DNA of 50,067 nt from Chitinophagaceae bacterium (lineage in GTDB: Bacteria > Bacteroidota > Bacteroidia > Chitinophagales > Chitinophagaceae), in NCBI GenBank assembly GCA_022841365.1, contig JALHRP010000026.1:1-50067 (forward strand), written 5' to 3'. Position numbers and translations under genes: made by a program. Every line of letters begins with the position of its first letter. Position 1 is the first letter of the stretch. This document shows, piece by piece, positions 1 to 9,822 of the stretch. Below the pieces are notes generated by a model that saw only the letters and a program-made list of their open reading frames with translations, made no database searches and had not been told where the DNA came from.

Positions 1-2148
1 GGATTTGTAGCAATGGCAACAGATCTGTTAGCACTTACATTGTTAACTCCTCCGGGCGAACTGGGTGCAGATGTTGCATTTGGTTCTGCACAGCGTTTTG
101 GTGTACCACTTGGCTTTGGCGGTCCGCATGCTGCGTTCTTTACATCGAAGGATGAATTTAAGCGTTCAATCCCCGGCCGTATTATTGGTGTAAGTATTGA
201 TGCAAAAAATAACCGTGCATTACGCATGGCTTTACAAACAAGAGAGCAACATATCAAGCGTGAAAAAGCAACATCCAATATCTGCACTGCACAGGCACTG
301 TTAGCAAATATGGCGGCAATGTATGCAGTGTATCATGGACCGGAAGGATTAATCAACATTGCAACACGGGTTGCATTACTGGCGCAAACTGCTGCCGATG
401 CAATTAAAGAAAAAGGATTTGAATTGCTGAGTGACTCGTTCTTTGATACCATTGCGGTGAAAGTAAAAGATGTTGCAGCCATCAAAACAAAAGCAGAGAA
501 GCAGGAAATTAACCTGCGTTATATCAATCATGAGACCATTGGTATTTCCATTGATGAAACAACCAATCCGGAAGATCTGTATGATCTCATCAACTGTTTT
601 GTAAATGAGACCGATCCTGTTCATTTTTCTATTGCCGAAGAACCTGAACTGCATCATTTGCCTGCAGCGTTAGTAAGAACAAGTAAGTTTCTTACGCATC
701 CCAACTTTAATACGCACAACAGCGAGAGCCAGATGATGCGTTACATCAAACAACTGGAAAACAAAGATCTTTCGTTAAATACATCTATGATTTCTTTAGG
801 CAGCTGTACCATGAAATTAAATGCTGCTACTGAAATGATGCCTTTAAGCTGGGCGCACTGGAGTAAGATGCATCCCTTTGCACCATCTGCTCAAACAGAA
901 GGTTATCAGCAACTCATCAATGAGCTTGCAGACTATCTGATTGAAATTACAGGATTTGATGCCTGCAGTATGCAGCCCAACAGCGGTGCACAAGGTGAGT
1001 ATGCAGGTTTACTTGCCATCCGAAATTTCCATTTAGCTAACGGTGATGCACACCGCAAAATTATGCTGATTCCTGTTTCTGCTCACGGAACCAACCCTGC
1101 AAGTGCTGTGATGGCAGGAATGAAAGTAGTGGTGGTAAAGGCATTGGACAATGGTTATATTGATGTAGCTGATTTTAAAGCAAAAGCCGAACAACACAGT
1201 GCCAATCTTGCCGGTACTATGATTACCTATCCAAGTACGTTTGGCATTTTTGAAGAAACTGTAAAAGAAATTTGCGAAATCGTTCACCAGCATGGCGGAC
1301 AGGTGTACATGGATGGTGCAAACATGAATGCACAGGTTGGGCTTACTTCGCCCGGATTAATTGGTGCAGATGTATGTCATCTCAATCTGCATAAAACATT
1401 TGCTATTCCACATGGTGGTGGTGGTCCGGGCATGGGACCTATTTGTGTTAAGAAACATTTAGCGCCGCATTTGCCCGGTCATGTAAGTCAATCAACTAAC
1501 GGGGCAGTAAGTGCTGCACCGTTTGGTTCTGCTTCCATTCTTATCATCAGCTATGCGTATATCCGATTGCTTGGTGCAACAGGTGTAAAGAAAGCAACTG
1601 AGTTTGCCATTCTTAATGCCAATTACATGAAGGCACGTCTAGAAAAAGACTATGATATTTTATATACCGATGAACACGGAACCTGTGCACATGAATTTAT
1701 TGTAGACCTGCGGCCCTTTAAACAAACAGCAGGTATTGAGGCAGAAGATGTAGCCAAGCGTTTAATTGATTATGGATTTCATGCACCAACCATGAGCTTT
1801 CCTGTAGCCGGTACCATTATGATTGAACCAACTGAAAGTGAAGACAAAGCCGAGCTGGATCGTTTTTGTGATGCCATGCTAAGCATTCGTCAGGAGATCC
1901 GTGATATTGAAGAAGGTAAAGCAGACAAAGCTGACAATCCATTGAAGAATGCTCCACATACACAAATGACAGTGATGGCAGAGGAATGGAAACATCCGTA
2001 TACAAGACAGCAGGCTGCCTTCCCGCTTTATTATGTTACGCAGAATAAATTCTGGCCATCAGTATCAAGAATCAATAATACACATGGCGACAGAAACCTT
2101 ATTTGTACCTGCGAACCGGTAAGCAGCTATGCAGAAGAAGAAGCGTAA
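1..2148 (+). CDS. gcvP: Glycine dehydrogenase (decarboxylating), P-protein of the glycine cleavage system, 5'-truncated
   Basis: The frame is open to the left edge, so the start lies outside the window; about 715 of the usual 950 or so residues are present. P-protein decarboxylates glycine using pyridoxal phosphate and passes the aminomethyl group to the lipoyl H-protein. The PLP-binding lysine is the AAA codon at 1393-1395 in the motif [20 protein letters not shown], typical of the C-terminal half of one-piece GcvP. N-terminal-half motifs such as FGGPHAAFF are present at the start of the window, and [17 protein letters not shown] marks the start of the second half. The protein is the fused one-chain form, not the split GcvPA/GcvPB type. 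It ends in a normal stop and is followed by a strong terminator. No other gcv gene is visible in the window. Confidence 0.97.
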   Translation, partial: GFVAMATDLLALTLLTPPGELGADVAFGSAQRFGVPLGFGGPHAAFFTSKDEFKRSIPGRIIGVSIDAKNNRALRMALQTREQHIKREKATSNICTAQALLANMAAMYAVYHGPEGLINIATRVALLAQTAADAIKEKGFELLSDSFFDTIAVKVKDVAAIKTKAEKQEINLRYINHETIGISIDETTNPEDLYDLINCFVNETDPVHFSIAEEPELHHLPAALVRTSKFLTHPNFNTHNSESQMMRYIKQLENKDLSLNTSMISLGSCTMKLNAATEMMPLSWAHWSKMHPFAPSAQTEGYQQLINELADYLIEITGFDACSMQPNSGAQGEYAGLLAIRNFHLANGDAHRKIMLIPVSAHGTNPASAVMAGMKVVVVKALDNGYIDVADFKAKAEQHSANLAGTMITYPSTFGIFEETVKEICEIVHQHGGQVYMDGANMNAQVGLTSPGLIGADVCHLNLHKTFAIPHGGGGPGMGPICVKKHLAPHLPGHVSQSTNGAVSAAPFGSASILIISYAYIRLLGATGVKKATEFAILNANYMKARLEKDYDILYTDEHGTCAHEFIVDLRPFKQTAGIEAEDVAKRLIDYGFHAPTMSFPVAGTIMIEPTESEDKAELDRFCDAMLSIRQEIRDIEEGKADKADNPLKNAPHTQMTVMAEEWKHPYTRQQAAFPLYYVTQNKFWPSVSRINNTHGDRNLICTCEPVSSYAEEEA

Positions 2149-2163
2149 AAATTGATCATTTAT

Positions 2164-2201
2164 AAAAAATAATCCTGCACATGTGCAGGATTATTTTTTT
2201 T
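2164..2201 (+). terminator. Rho-independent terminator after gcvP
   Basis: Perfect palindrome (arms AATAATCCTGCACA / TGTGCAGGATTATT, 2168-2195) followed by a run of T. It is placed 20 bases after the gcvP stop. Confidence 0.9.
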
Positions 2202-2243
2202 CCGGTTCAACATAGTTCTTTCGCTTACCACGTTTGAAATTTT

Positions 2244-2251
2244 TATATTTG
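2244..2251 (+). promoter_or_regulatory. -7 promoter element TATATTTG, 5 bases before the start at 2257
   Basis: Perfect match to the Bacteroidota -7 consensus TAnnTTTG. No convincing -33 TTTG partner is seen. With the usual geometry the transcript would start within a base or two of the ATG at 2257. Confidence 0.55.
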
Positions 2252-2256
2252 GTAAG

Positions 2257-4269
2257 ATGCGCCATGTAATTCTGTATATAATCGGATTCTTATTATCAGC
2301 AACATGTTTGCAGGCACAACCGGTATGCAGCGATAACGGCCACACCCCTTCTTCTCCTGTTTCCATTTGCGGTAACGGCACTTACTCCAGATCACCTTCA
2401 TCGGTTTGTTTCAACAAAAGTTTTTTTCTACCCGGATGTACCAATTCATTTACCAACTATGGTGATCTGAATCCTGTTTATTTTAAGTTTACCTGTAAAA
2501 CATCAGGAACATTTGGATTCGTAATTGCAGCATGGAAACCGGAAGAAGATTTAAACTGGCAGTTGTTTGATATTACAGGAAAAAATCCGCTGGAAATTTA
2601 TACCGACCGGAATCTTACCATTGCAGCGAACTGGTCGGGCACGCCCGGACCAACCGGTGCATCAAATGCAGGATCATCATTGATCCAATGTCGAACCATA
2701 GTCGGCCAGGGCTCTCCGGGAAATACTTTTTGCAGAATGCCTACGCTTACAGAAAATCATACTTATTTACTCATGGTAGGCAATTCCACAGCCCCGGGTG
2801 CTTTTGCATTAACTATTGGCGGAGGTACGGCAGATATCAGCGGCACAACGGGTGAGGATATCAACGTTTCTGTTGCATCCTGCGATAACAAACAGCTCTT
2901 GTTGAAATTCAATAAAAAAATCCGTTGCAGCAGTATAGCAGCAGATGGTTCAGATTTTAATTTATCTCCTGCAACGGGTACTATTACAAGTGCTGTGAGT
3001 GTTCAATGCAGCAATACAAGTGAAACAGATTCTATTTTACTAACCTTTGCCAATCCATTACCTGTTGGCAGTTACACTTTAACCATAAAAAAAGGGAACG
3101 ACAACAATACACTTACTGATCAATGCAGCAACAATATTACTGATCCTACACAACTGAACTTTCGTGCATATCCATTTGCTTCTTTAGATACCATCTTCCC
3201 TGCAGGTTGTGAACCGGTGAAACTAAAAATCAAACTCACAAAACCGGTACGATGTTCATCTGTTGCTTCAGATGGCAGCGACTTTATCATTACCGGCCCA
3301 ACAGCAGTAACAATTACCGGCATTACAACTTTTTGCAGCAGTACATTCTTAACAGACAGTCTTGAACTGCAACTGCTGCAACCAATCAGTACTGCCGGCA
3401 GTTATTCCATTGCAATTAAAAACGGCAGCGATGGCAATACGTTAGTGGATGATTGCAATTTTGTTACACCTGCAGGTAACAGCAAAGGCGTAACAATAAA
3501 AGGAATGGTTGATGCAAATTTTTCATTTGCAGTAAAAGAAGGTTGCATTGCTGATACCTTGTTGTTCAATCACCCCGGCGGAAATGATGTGAACAGCTGG
3601 AGCTGGACAGTTGATACCATCAACAGTTCTTTGCAGCAACCTGTAATATTGATAAACAGAGGAGGTAATGTACTGGCCGAATTGTATGTGAGCAATGGTT
3701 TGTGTTCAGCAGTTGCTCAACAGATCTTTGCATTAAAACCAAAACTGTTTATTGATTTTACTGCACCCGACAGTACCTGTGCAGATGAACCGGTGTTGAT
3801 TGTGAATGAAAGCAGAAATGCAGTTGATTGGTTCTGGGATTTTGGAAACAACACAACGAGTACCGTTCAAAATCCGCCATTGCCATCTTATTCTATTACT
3901 GATGTTGACAAACGTTATACCATTTCACTTACAGCCGTTAAAGAAAACTGCAGTATCACAAAAACGCATGAATTATTAGTTGAAGCATCCTGTAACATTG
4001 CCATGCCGAATGCTTTTACACCAAATGGAGATGGATTGAATGATGTATTTCAACCGCTTAAAACATCCGGCGTTACTGGATTACAGTTGATGATCTACAA
4101 TCGTTACGGACAATTGCTGTTTACCTCATCAGGTAATAACATTCAATGGAATGGCATGCTGAATGGAGTTGCACAACCTGCCGGACTTTATTCCTGGCAG
4201 TTAACCTATACTGATCGTAAAACAGCCAAACAGATTTTGAGAAAAGGTACTGTAATGCTGTTGCGTTGA
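2257..4269 (+). CDS. Secreted protein with Ig-like repeats, a PKD-like domain and a T9SS type B (gliding-motility-associated) C-terminal domain
   Basis: Residues 1-20 are a signal peptide (hydrophobic core ending CLQA, then QP). Two related cysteine-containing beta-domain repeats follow at about 209-295 and 315-405, each with the motif CSS(I/V)A(A/S)DGSDF near its start and a G(N/S)D(N/G)NTL motif near its end. A PKD-like stretch with WFWDFGNN lies at about 500-570. The last 86 residues begin NAFTPNGDGLNDVFQPL and contain YNRYGQLLF and GLYSWQLTY, the CHU_C / type B sorting domain that directs export through the type IX secretion system to the cell surface. The exact role is unknown; adhesion or surface binding is a reasonable inference. 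The gene is monocistronic, set between a terminator and a convergent amidohydrolase gene. Confidence 0.88.
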   Translation: MRHVILYIIGFLLSATCLQAQPVCSDNGHTPSSPVSICGNGTYSRSPSSVCFNKSFFLPGCTNSFTNYGDLNPVYFKFTCKTSGTFGFVIAAWKPEEDLNWQLFDITGKNPLEIYTDRNLTIAANWSGTPGPTGASNAGSSLIQCRTIVGQGSPGNTFCRMPTLTENHTYLLMVGNSTAPGAFALTIGGGTADISGTTGEDINVSVASCDNKQLLLKFNKKIRCSSIAADGSDFNLSPATGTITSAVSVQCSNTSETDSILLTFANPLPVGSYTLTIKKGNDNNTLTDQCSNNITDPTQLNFRAYPFASLDTIFPAGCEPVKLKIKLTKPVRCSSVASDGSDFIITGPTAVTITGITTFCSSTFLTDSLELQLLQPISTAGSYSIAIKNGSDGNTLVDDCNFVTPAGNSKGVTIKGMVDANFSFAVKEGCIADTLLFNHPGGNDVNSWSWTVDTINSSLQQPVILINRGGNVLAELYVSNGLCSAVAQQIFALKPKLFIDFTAPDSTCADEPVLIVNESRNAVDWFWDFGNNTTSTVQNPPLPSYSITDVDKRYTISLTAVKENCSITKTHELLVEASCNIAMPNAFTPNGDGLNDVFQPLKTSGVTGLQLMIYNRYGQLLFTSSGNNIQWNGMLNGVAQPAGLYSWQLTYTDRKTAKQILRKGTVMLLR

Positions 4270-4335
4270 ATAAAATAAATATCTCCAACCAACTATCATT
4301 AAATGGTGATTGTTGATTTGATGAAATGAATTCTT

Positions 4336-5658
4336 TTATTTCACTCTCACTCCACCCTTCATCACCATATCTACTTTCTGGAGCAAATTGATAAAACGAA
4401 GCACATCCCCTTTCACCGCAATAATGTCGGCCACTTTTCCTTCACTGATGGTTCCTACTTTATTTTCTACACCTTGAAAAACCGCCGGCCAGTAGGTTGC
4501 AGAGCGAATGGCCAGCATGGGATCAACACCCATCTCCCTAACCCAAATGTCTAATTCGTTCCATGTACTCTGGCTGTGAAATTTCATGGGAATGCCTGAA
4601 TCTGTTCCAATGAGCATGATGACACCGCTTTCTTTCAGTTGTGAAAACTTGCGTTTTAATGTTGGCTTACGGTAAGGTGTAACCTGAAAATAAGAAAGCT
4701 GCGATGGATACATTAATGAGTGACGGATGTCTTTGATTACACTGTCGGGTAAACCAACCTGCCACGATGGATCATCCAGGTGTTCGGTGTTTTTAATATT
4801 GTAATCGTTATTGAACAATCCTTCAACTGTAGGGCACCAGAATAATTTATTGTTGGAGTTGGCAGTGCGTTCCTTAATCATCCGCATCACATCATCCGGA
4901 TACTCCGGTGCAGTAGCCAAACCTGTATGTTCAAAACAATCGGCACCTGCAAGTAATGCTCTGCGAATTTCTTCAGGACGATGAGCATGCGCCACCACTT
5001 TTAATTTCCATTTATGTGCTTCATCAACAATGGCATTAATTTCTTCCTGCGTCATTTGATCCTGATCAATCAGCTTAATACAATCCACACCACCCTTTGC
5101 CAGCTTCTGTACTTTGGCTCTTGCATCGGCCACACCATTAATACCCCAACGAAACTGTTCAGTGCCGGGATAAGGTGCATGTTGCAAAAATGGTCCGCTC
5201 ACATACAATGTGGGCCCCTGTAACTTTCCCTCATTGATCATATTTCTTACAGCAACAATATCTTCTAGCGGTGCACCAAGATCTCTTGCACTGGTTACAC
5301 CGGCCATTAATAATTGCTTTGCTCCTGCAGGCATAATCACAGAACGGAAGATGGGCGGATATTTTTTATCCCAGTACGTATAATCCGAATGCCCGTTAAT
5401 CATCAGATGCACATGCATATCCCACAAGCCGGGCAATACACTCATCCCTTCTGTTGATATCACTTCTGCATCTTTCGGAATTTCAGTTAAACCGATCTGT
5501 CCTACTTTAATGATCTTATCGCCTTCAATAATAATTACAGAATTTTTCAGCGGCTCACCGCCAAAACCATCAATCAGTGTGCCTCCTACTAACGCTTTTT
5601 TCTGTGCACTTACTGAAAGAGTTAATAAAAAAGTGAAACAAAAAGTAAGTAACCTCAT
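4336..5658 (-). CDS. Secreted amidohydrolase family protein (imidazolonepropionase/prolidase-like)
   Basis: 440 residues with a signal peptide ending near residue 19 (SVSAQ). The metal-dependent hydrolase fold is shown by H82 and H84 in WDMHVHLM, a candidate carboxylated lysine K195 in CIKLIDQDQ, H224/H226 in VVAHAHRPEE, H244 in FEHTG and the catalytic aspartate D353 in GTDSGIPM. A C-terminal composite beta segment (KVGTISEGKVADIIAV) is typical of the cyclic amidohydrolase subgroup. Substrates in this group are varied (peptides, cyclic amides, organophosphates) and the sequence does not decide which. Export suggests periplasmic or lipoprotein-free secreted action. It runs toward the gene at 2257 with 66 bases between the stops. 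Confidence 0.88.
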   Translation of the reverse strand: MRLLTFCFTFLLTLSVSAQKKALVGGTLIDGFGGEPLKNSVIIIEGDKIIKVGQIGLTEIPKDAEVISTEGMSVLPGLWDMHVHLMINGHSDYTYWDKKYPPIFRSVIMPAGAKQLLMAGVTSARDLGAPLEDIVAVRNMINEGKLQGPTLYVSGPFLQHAPYPGTEQFRWGINGVADARAKVQKLAKGGVDCIKLIDQDQMTQEEINAIVDEAHKWKLKVVAHAHRPEEIRRALLAGADCFEHTGLATAPEYPDDVMRMIKERTANSNNKLFWCPTVEGLFNNDYNIKNTEHLDDPSWQVGLPDSVIKDIRHSLMYPSQLSYFQVTPYRKPTLKRKFSQLKESGVIMLIGTDSGIPMKFHSQSTWNELDIWVREMGVDPMLAIRSATYWPAVFQGVENKVGTISEGKVADIIAVKGDVLRFINLLQKVDMVMKGGVRVK

Positions 5659-5763
5659 GGCAGTTGATTTTAATGATGAGCCATCAATTTACTTACTTTT
5701 TTATTTATCCGGAAGAACTTATAGAAAAGTCAAACGAATATAAATTTCGTTGACGGTTATAAA

Positions 5764-6150
5764 CTATCCCTGCACGGCCACTTTCTTTTTCCAGAAATAA
5801 TAAGAAAGTACACCCGGAATAATCCACATGAATAATGTGAGCATCATGGGATCAAACTTACCTGCTGCAGCAACACCGGAATAAACAGCTCCCGTTAAAT
5901 CGAAAAACAAACCTGCATAAGCCCACTCTTTAACCGTACGGTTCACACCGGGTATGAGAATAGCTGTTACACCAAGAATTTTTGCCCAACTGATAAACTG
6001 AATAAAATAAACAGGATAACCCAGAAACTTATTAAACACCTCAATGGTTTGTTCATTAGGGCCAATACCGCCAACAGATGAAAAAATCATAAGAGCTGCA
6101 AACAGAATAGTGAACACCCAGTAGAGTGTGTTGATTGTTTTTGGTTTCAT
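5764..6150 (-). CDS. DoxX-like integral membrane protein
   Basis: 128 residues with four hydrophobic segments (about 10-28, 45-65, 75-95 and 100-120) and a short basic tail ending in KKKVAVQG. Size, topology and motifs such as FIQFISWAKILGVTAIL and WAYAGLFFDLTGAVYSG fit the DoxX_2 group of small inner-membrane proteins. The function of this group is poorly defined; relatives are linked to redox or sulfur metabolism. It lies upstream of the amidohydrolase gene on the same strand, about 105 bases away, so co-transcription is possible. A 7-base-period repeat lies directly before its start codon. Confidence 0.8.
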   Translation of the reverse strand: MKPKTINTLYWVFTILFAALMIFSSVGGIGPNEQTIEVFNKFLGYPVYFIQFISWAKILGVTAILIPGVNRTVKEWAYAGLFFDLTGAVYSGVAAAGKFDPMMLTLFMWIIPGVLSYYFWKKKVAVQG

Positions 6151-6151
6151 T

Positions 6152-6172
6152 TTGATTGTTGATTGTTGATGT
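6152..6172. repeat. Short heptad array (TTGATTG) before the DoxX-like gene
   Basis: Two perfect copies of TTGATTG plus a degenerate third, ending two bases before the minus-strand start at 6150. It is the smallest clear member of the 7-base-period repeat family found elsewhere in the window. Confidence 0.5.
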
Positions 6173-6356
6173 TAAAATAACAAATTCGATTTATAACTGT
6201 AACAAAACTATCCTGTCTAAAAGAAATTCCTCCTGTGCCCTTGCGACAAAAATCATGGCTGCTTGCGACAACTCATAGCCACCTGTTGTTTTTCAGATAT
6301 GATGAATATCAGCTTCCCCACTGCATCTCCTCATCTTTCACCTCTTTATTTGAAAT

Positions 6357-6364
6357 TAGTTTTA
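6357..6364 (+). promoter_or_regulatory. -7-like element TAGTTTTA, 4 bases before the start at 6369
   Basis: Matches TAnnTTTG in 7 of 8 positions and ends 4 bases before the ATG at 6369. No clear -33 box. Confidence 0.4.
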
Positions 6365-6368
6365 TATA

Positions 6369-6917
6369 ATGAAACAATTCATGCTGATTATATGCCTGTT
6401 TCAATTGATTGCCGTTTCATTACCGGCGCAAAGCGCAAAGAAAATTATACAGGCAGGTATTGAACTCGATGCACTTCCTTTTGCTACCGGTGGATATTTT
6501 GGTGCTGCATGGATTGGTAAAGAACATATTCGTGTACGGTTGTTAACTGCTAAAGTAAATATGCCGAAGTTCATCACCCGTAGTGGATTCAGCCAACATC
6601 AAATCACATCTTATGCTGTTACAGCAGATTATTTTCTGAAAGAAAACTGGAATGGATGGTGGGCTGCAGCGGGATTGGTATACTGGAAAAGCAGCATCCG
6701 TACAGATGCACAATTACAAACTGCACGCTTTAAAAATTACTTATTGAATGGAAGTATCGGTTATAACATCCGCTTACACAAACAAATATATCTGTCGCCA
6801 TGGGCGGGTATGAGTATCAGAACAGGTGGCGACAAAGCTGTTGCTGTTGATGCAAAAAAATATACTCTACCGCTAATAAATCCTGAAGCTTCACTTAAGA
6901 TAGGGTTTCGTTTCTGA
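6369..6917 (+). CDS. Hypothetical secreted protein, probable small outer-membrane beta-barrel
   Basis: 182 residues. A signal peptide covers about residues 1-20 (MKQFMLIICLFQLIAVSLPAQ). The mature part alternates polar and aromatic or hydrophobic residues (for example WNGWWAAAGLVYWKSSIRT and IYLSPWAGMSIRTGG) and ends in a C-terminal phenylalanine strand LKIGFRF, a pattern common in outer-membrane beta-barrels. I do not recognise a named family. The next gene starts 68 bases downstream on the same strand. Confidence 0.7.
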   Translation: MKQFMLIICLFQLIAVSLPAQSAKKIIQAGIELDALPFATGGYFGAAWIGKEHIRVRLLTAKVNMPKFITRSGFSQHQITSYAVTADYFLKENWNGWWAAAGLVYWKSSIRTDAQLQTARFKNYLLNGSIGYNIRLHKQIYLSPWAGMSIRTGGDKAVAVDAKKYTLPLINPEASLKIGFRF

Positions 6918-6985
6918 CATTTTCTTCTCCATTTCGATGAACGGCAAAAGATTTTCTGCTGAAAGGTTGTACTTTATACTCCTAA

Positions 6986-7846
6986 ATGAACATGCATATG
7001 GATCAGCAAATCATTAATCTTTACGATGAGTATACGCATAAACCACTTACACGCCAGGACTTCATGAAGCGTTTGGTGCTTTTAACCGGAAGTACTGCAG
7101 CAGCATTGGCTTTATTACCCATGCTTGAAAGCAACTATGCAAAAGCGGCCACTGTTTCTGCAGACGATTTGTTTACTGAATATATTACCTACCCGGCAGT
7201 TGCCGGTGAGATGAAAGCCTATGTTGCCCGGCCAAAAAAAGAAGCAAAGTACGGCACCATCGTAGTGATTCATGAAAACCGTGGGTTGAATGCACATATT
7301 GAAGATGTTACACGCCGTGCAGCCAACGCAGGATTTTTAGCCATCGCTCCCAATGCACTTTCACCATTAGGTGGCACACCTGCCAGTGAAGATGAGGCAA
7401 GAGCTTTATTCACTAAACTTAATGCAGAAGAGAACGTAAAAAATTTTATCAATGTTTTTTCCTACTTAAAAACAAGAAAAGACAGCAACGGAAAATTTGG
7501 TTCAGTAGGTTTTTGCTGGGGCGGAGGGATGAGTAATACCTTAGCAGTGAAAGTACCGGAACTGAAAGCAGCCGTTGCATTTTACGGCCGGCAGGCTGCT
7601 GCTGCCGAAGTTCCTTCTATAAAAGCAGCGTTGCAACTTCATTATGCATCGCTTGATGAACGCATTAATGCAGGTATTGCAGCTTATGAAGAAGCTCTAA
7701 AAACAAATAAAATTAATTATGAACTCCACATGTATGAAGGAGTCAATCATGCATTTCATAATGATACTGCAGGTAACCGTTACAATGAAGCTGCCGCTAT
7801 GCTTGCATGGCAACGCACCATTGATTTTTTTAAGCGTTACCTCTAA
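6986..7846 (+). CDS. Dienelactone hydrolase family protein, exported
   Basis: 286 residues. An N-terminal segment of about 55 residues contains QDFMKRLVLLTGSTAAALALLP, which resembles a Tat-type signal of exported dienelactone hydrolases but lacks the twin arginine. The alpha/beta hydrolase core has E97 in HENRG, the nucleophile C177 in GFCWGG, D224 in SLDERI and H255 in NHAFHND, the Cys-Asp-His triad plus glutamate of the family. These enzymes open lactones such as dienelactone; many Bacteroidota paralogues have unknown substrates. The first of several closely spaced ATG codons is used here; residue 5 is an equally possible start. Confidence 0.88.
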   Translation: MNMHMDQQIINLYDEYTHKPLTRQDFMKRLVLLTGSTAAALALLPMLESNYAKAATVSADDLFTEYITYPAVAGEMKAYVARPKKEAKYGTIVVIHENRGLNAHIEDVTRRAANAGFLAIAPNALSPLGGTPASEDEARALFTKLNAEENVKNFINVFSYLKTRKDSNGKFGSVGFCWGGGMSNTLAVKVPELKAAVAFYGRQAAAAEVPSIKAALQLHYASLDERINAGIAAYEEALKTNKINYELHMYEGVNHAFHNDTAGNRYNEAAAMLAWQRTIDFFKRYL

Positions 7847-7935
7847 ACGATATTTTACTGCTATATAAACATGCGACTTTACCAAAAGACAATTGGTTAC
7901 TTTGCAACACAAATTTTTAAACGATTGACTGCAGC

Positions 7936-9759
7936 ATGAAGAAATTTTATTTTCTGTTCTCCTTACTATCTCTGTTCATTATTAATGTGCATGCCCAAAC
8001 TCCTCCTAAAAGAGAACTCCGTGCTGCATGGCTTTCAACTTTTTTAAATCTCGACTGGCCAAGTACCAGTGGCCGCACCGTGCAACAGGTAAAAGACTCT
8101 GTTACAAAATTGCTGATCATGCACCGTCAAACAGGAATCAATGCATTGTATGTGCAGGTAAGATCGGAATGTGATGCCATGTACCCCAGCAGTATTGAAC
8201 CGTGGAGCAGCGCTGTTACAGGCGTTCAGGGAACTCCGCCGGCCAATGGTTTTGATCCGTTACAATTTGTTATTGATGAATGCAGAAGATTGGGAATTGA
8301 AGTACATGCATGGCTCAACCCCTATCGTGCAGTCAATAATTTTAATAACATCGCAAACTATGCAGCAACGCATGTTGCCAAAATTCATCCGGAATGGTTG
8401 TTGGCACAAGGCACTTTACGAATATTAGATCCGGGCATACCGGAAGTAAGAGACTATGTAATAAATGTTGTTACGGATATTCTTCGACGTTATGATGTAG
8501 ATGGTATTCACTTCGATGATTATTTTTATCCCTACCCTTCTGCAGGCGGCACTCCCACTCCTCCACGCTTTAATGACAATGCAACCTTTGCTGCTTATCC
8601 CAGAGGCTTTACCAATCAGAACGACTGGCGCAGAGATAATATCAACCTCCTTATACAACGCACATACGACAGCATTAAAGTAATTAAGCCATGGACTAAA
8701 TTTGGCGTATCACCATTTGGCATCTGGCGAAACCAGAGCAGTGATGCAACGGGTTCTGCCACCAACGGATTACAAAGTTACAGCGACGTATTTGCAGACA
8801 GTAAGAAGTGGATTGAACAGGGCTGGGTTGATTATCTTACTCCACAAATTTACTGGAGCATAGGTTTTACTGTTGCCAATTACAGTATACTGGTGCCATG
8901 GTGGAACAGCAATGCGAATAACCGTCATATCTACGCAGGTCAAGCTGCATATAAAGTAAATGCAGATGCAGATGCCAACTGGAACAATCCTTCACAAATC
9001 AATAATCAGGTAAGATTAAACCGCACTTACAATCAGGTATATGGGAGTTGCTTTTTCCGCACAAGAAATTTTGCATTAAACCCATTGTTCTTTCGGGACT
9101 CACTCATGCAATACGTTTATACAAAACCTGCTTTACTGCCTGCCATGCCATGGCGAGATAATATTGCACCTCAACCGGCATCGAATTTAACCGTTTCAAT
9201 TACAGGAAACAGTGTGCAGTTAAACTGGAGTAAATCGCCGGCAACTACAAATGAATCAGATAAAGTAAGGCAGTATGTGATTTACCGGTTTAATACATCA
9301 ACCATTAATCTGAACGATGTAAACGCTCTTCAATACATTACTCCGAATGATGCAACAGCAACCTATACAGATGCTGATCTTGCTCCGGGTACTTATTATT
9401 ATGTTGTAACAGCACTGGACCGTTTTCATAACGAGAGTGTGGCCAGTAACACTGCTGATGCAACCATCATCGCCACCTCTGTTTTGTCACCTGAGTTAAC
9501 TGCACTCAATTTGAAAAATTATCCAAATCCGTTCAGCAGTTCTACAGTCATCAGTTATGAATTGGTAAAACCAATGCAGGTAACAATAACACTGCACGAT
9601 GTAAATGGTAAAGAACTGAAACGATTGGTTGCGGAAAAACAACCGGCAGGCAAACAAATCATCACTCTGGATGCTGCACAATTACCGGCAGGCATTTATT
9701 ACATAACGCTTAAAACAAATACATTCAGCAGAACAATAAAATTAAGTGCAGTTAAATGA
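7936..9759 (+). CDS. Secreted GHL10-type glycoside hydrolase-like protein with FN3 and T9SS type A sorting domain
   Basis: 607 residues. The signal peptide is residues 1-20 (ending NVHAQ). From about 25 to 340 it matches the glycosyl-hydrolase-like 10 group: RELRAAWLSTFLNLDWPS near the start, INALYVQVRSECDAMYPS, GIEVHAWLNPYRA, DVDGIHFDDYFYPYP and WVDYLTPQIYWSIG. A fibronectin type III-like domain lies at about 405-495 and a type A sorting tail (NYPNPFSSSTVISYEL to GIYYITLKTN) covers the last 85 or so residues, so the protein should leave through the type IX system and be surface-attached or released. The substrate is not evident from sequence; relatives are thought to act on bacterial or algal polysaccharides. 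Confidence 0.88.
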   Translation: MKKFYFLFSLLSLFIINVHAQTPPKRELRAAWLSTFLNLDWPSTSGRTVQQVKDSVTKLLIMHRQTGINALYVQVRSECDAMYPSSIEPWSSAVTGVQGTPPANGFDPLQFVIDECRRLGIEVHAWLNPYRAVNNFNNIANYAATHVAKIHPEWLLAQGTLRILDPGIPEVRDYVINVVTDILRRYDVDGIHFDDYFYPYPSAGGTPTPPRFNDNATFAAYPRGFTNQNDWRRDNINLLIQRTYDSIKVIKPWTKFGVSPFGIWRNQSSDATGSATNGLQSYSDVFADSKKWIEQGWVDYLTPQIYWSIGFTVANYSILVPWWNSNANNRHIYAGQAAYKVNADADANWNNPSQINNQVRLNRTYNQVYGSCFFRTRNFALNPLFFRDSLMQYVYTKPALLPAMPWRDNIAPQPASNLTVSITGNSVQLNWSKSPATTNESDKVRQYVIYRFNTSTINLNDVNALQYITPNDATATYTDADLAPGTYYYVVTALDRFHNESVASNTADATIIATSVLSPELTALNLKNYPNPFSSSTVISYELVKPMQVTITLHDVNGKELKRLVAEKQPAGKQIITLDAAQLPAGIYYITLKTNTFSRTIKLSAVK

Positions 9760-9761
9760 CA

Positions 9762-9788
9762 GACAGACCTGCAGACAGCGGGTCTGTC
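9762..9788. terminator. Possible terminator hairpin between the GHL10 gene and msrC
   Basis: Eight-base stem (GACAGACC / GGTCTGTC) with an 11-base loop begins 2 bases after the stop at 9759. It lacks a following T tract, so it may be a weak terminator or an mRNA 3' end stabiliser. Confidence 0.4.
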
Positions 9789-9822
9789 GTAAATCATCTT
9801 ACCTTTACAAAAATGAACAATC

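Noticed and set aside
4303-4331. Another heptad array between 4269 and 4336
   Set aside because: TGATTGTTGATTTGATG is suggestive but the third unit is out of phase, so it was not counted.
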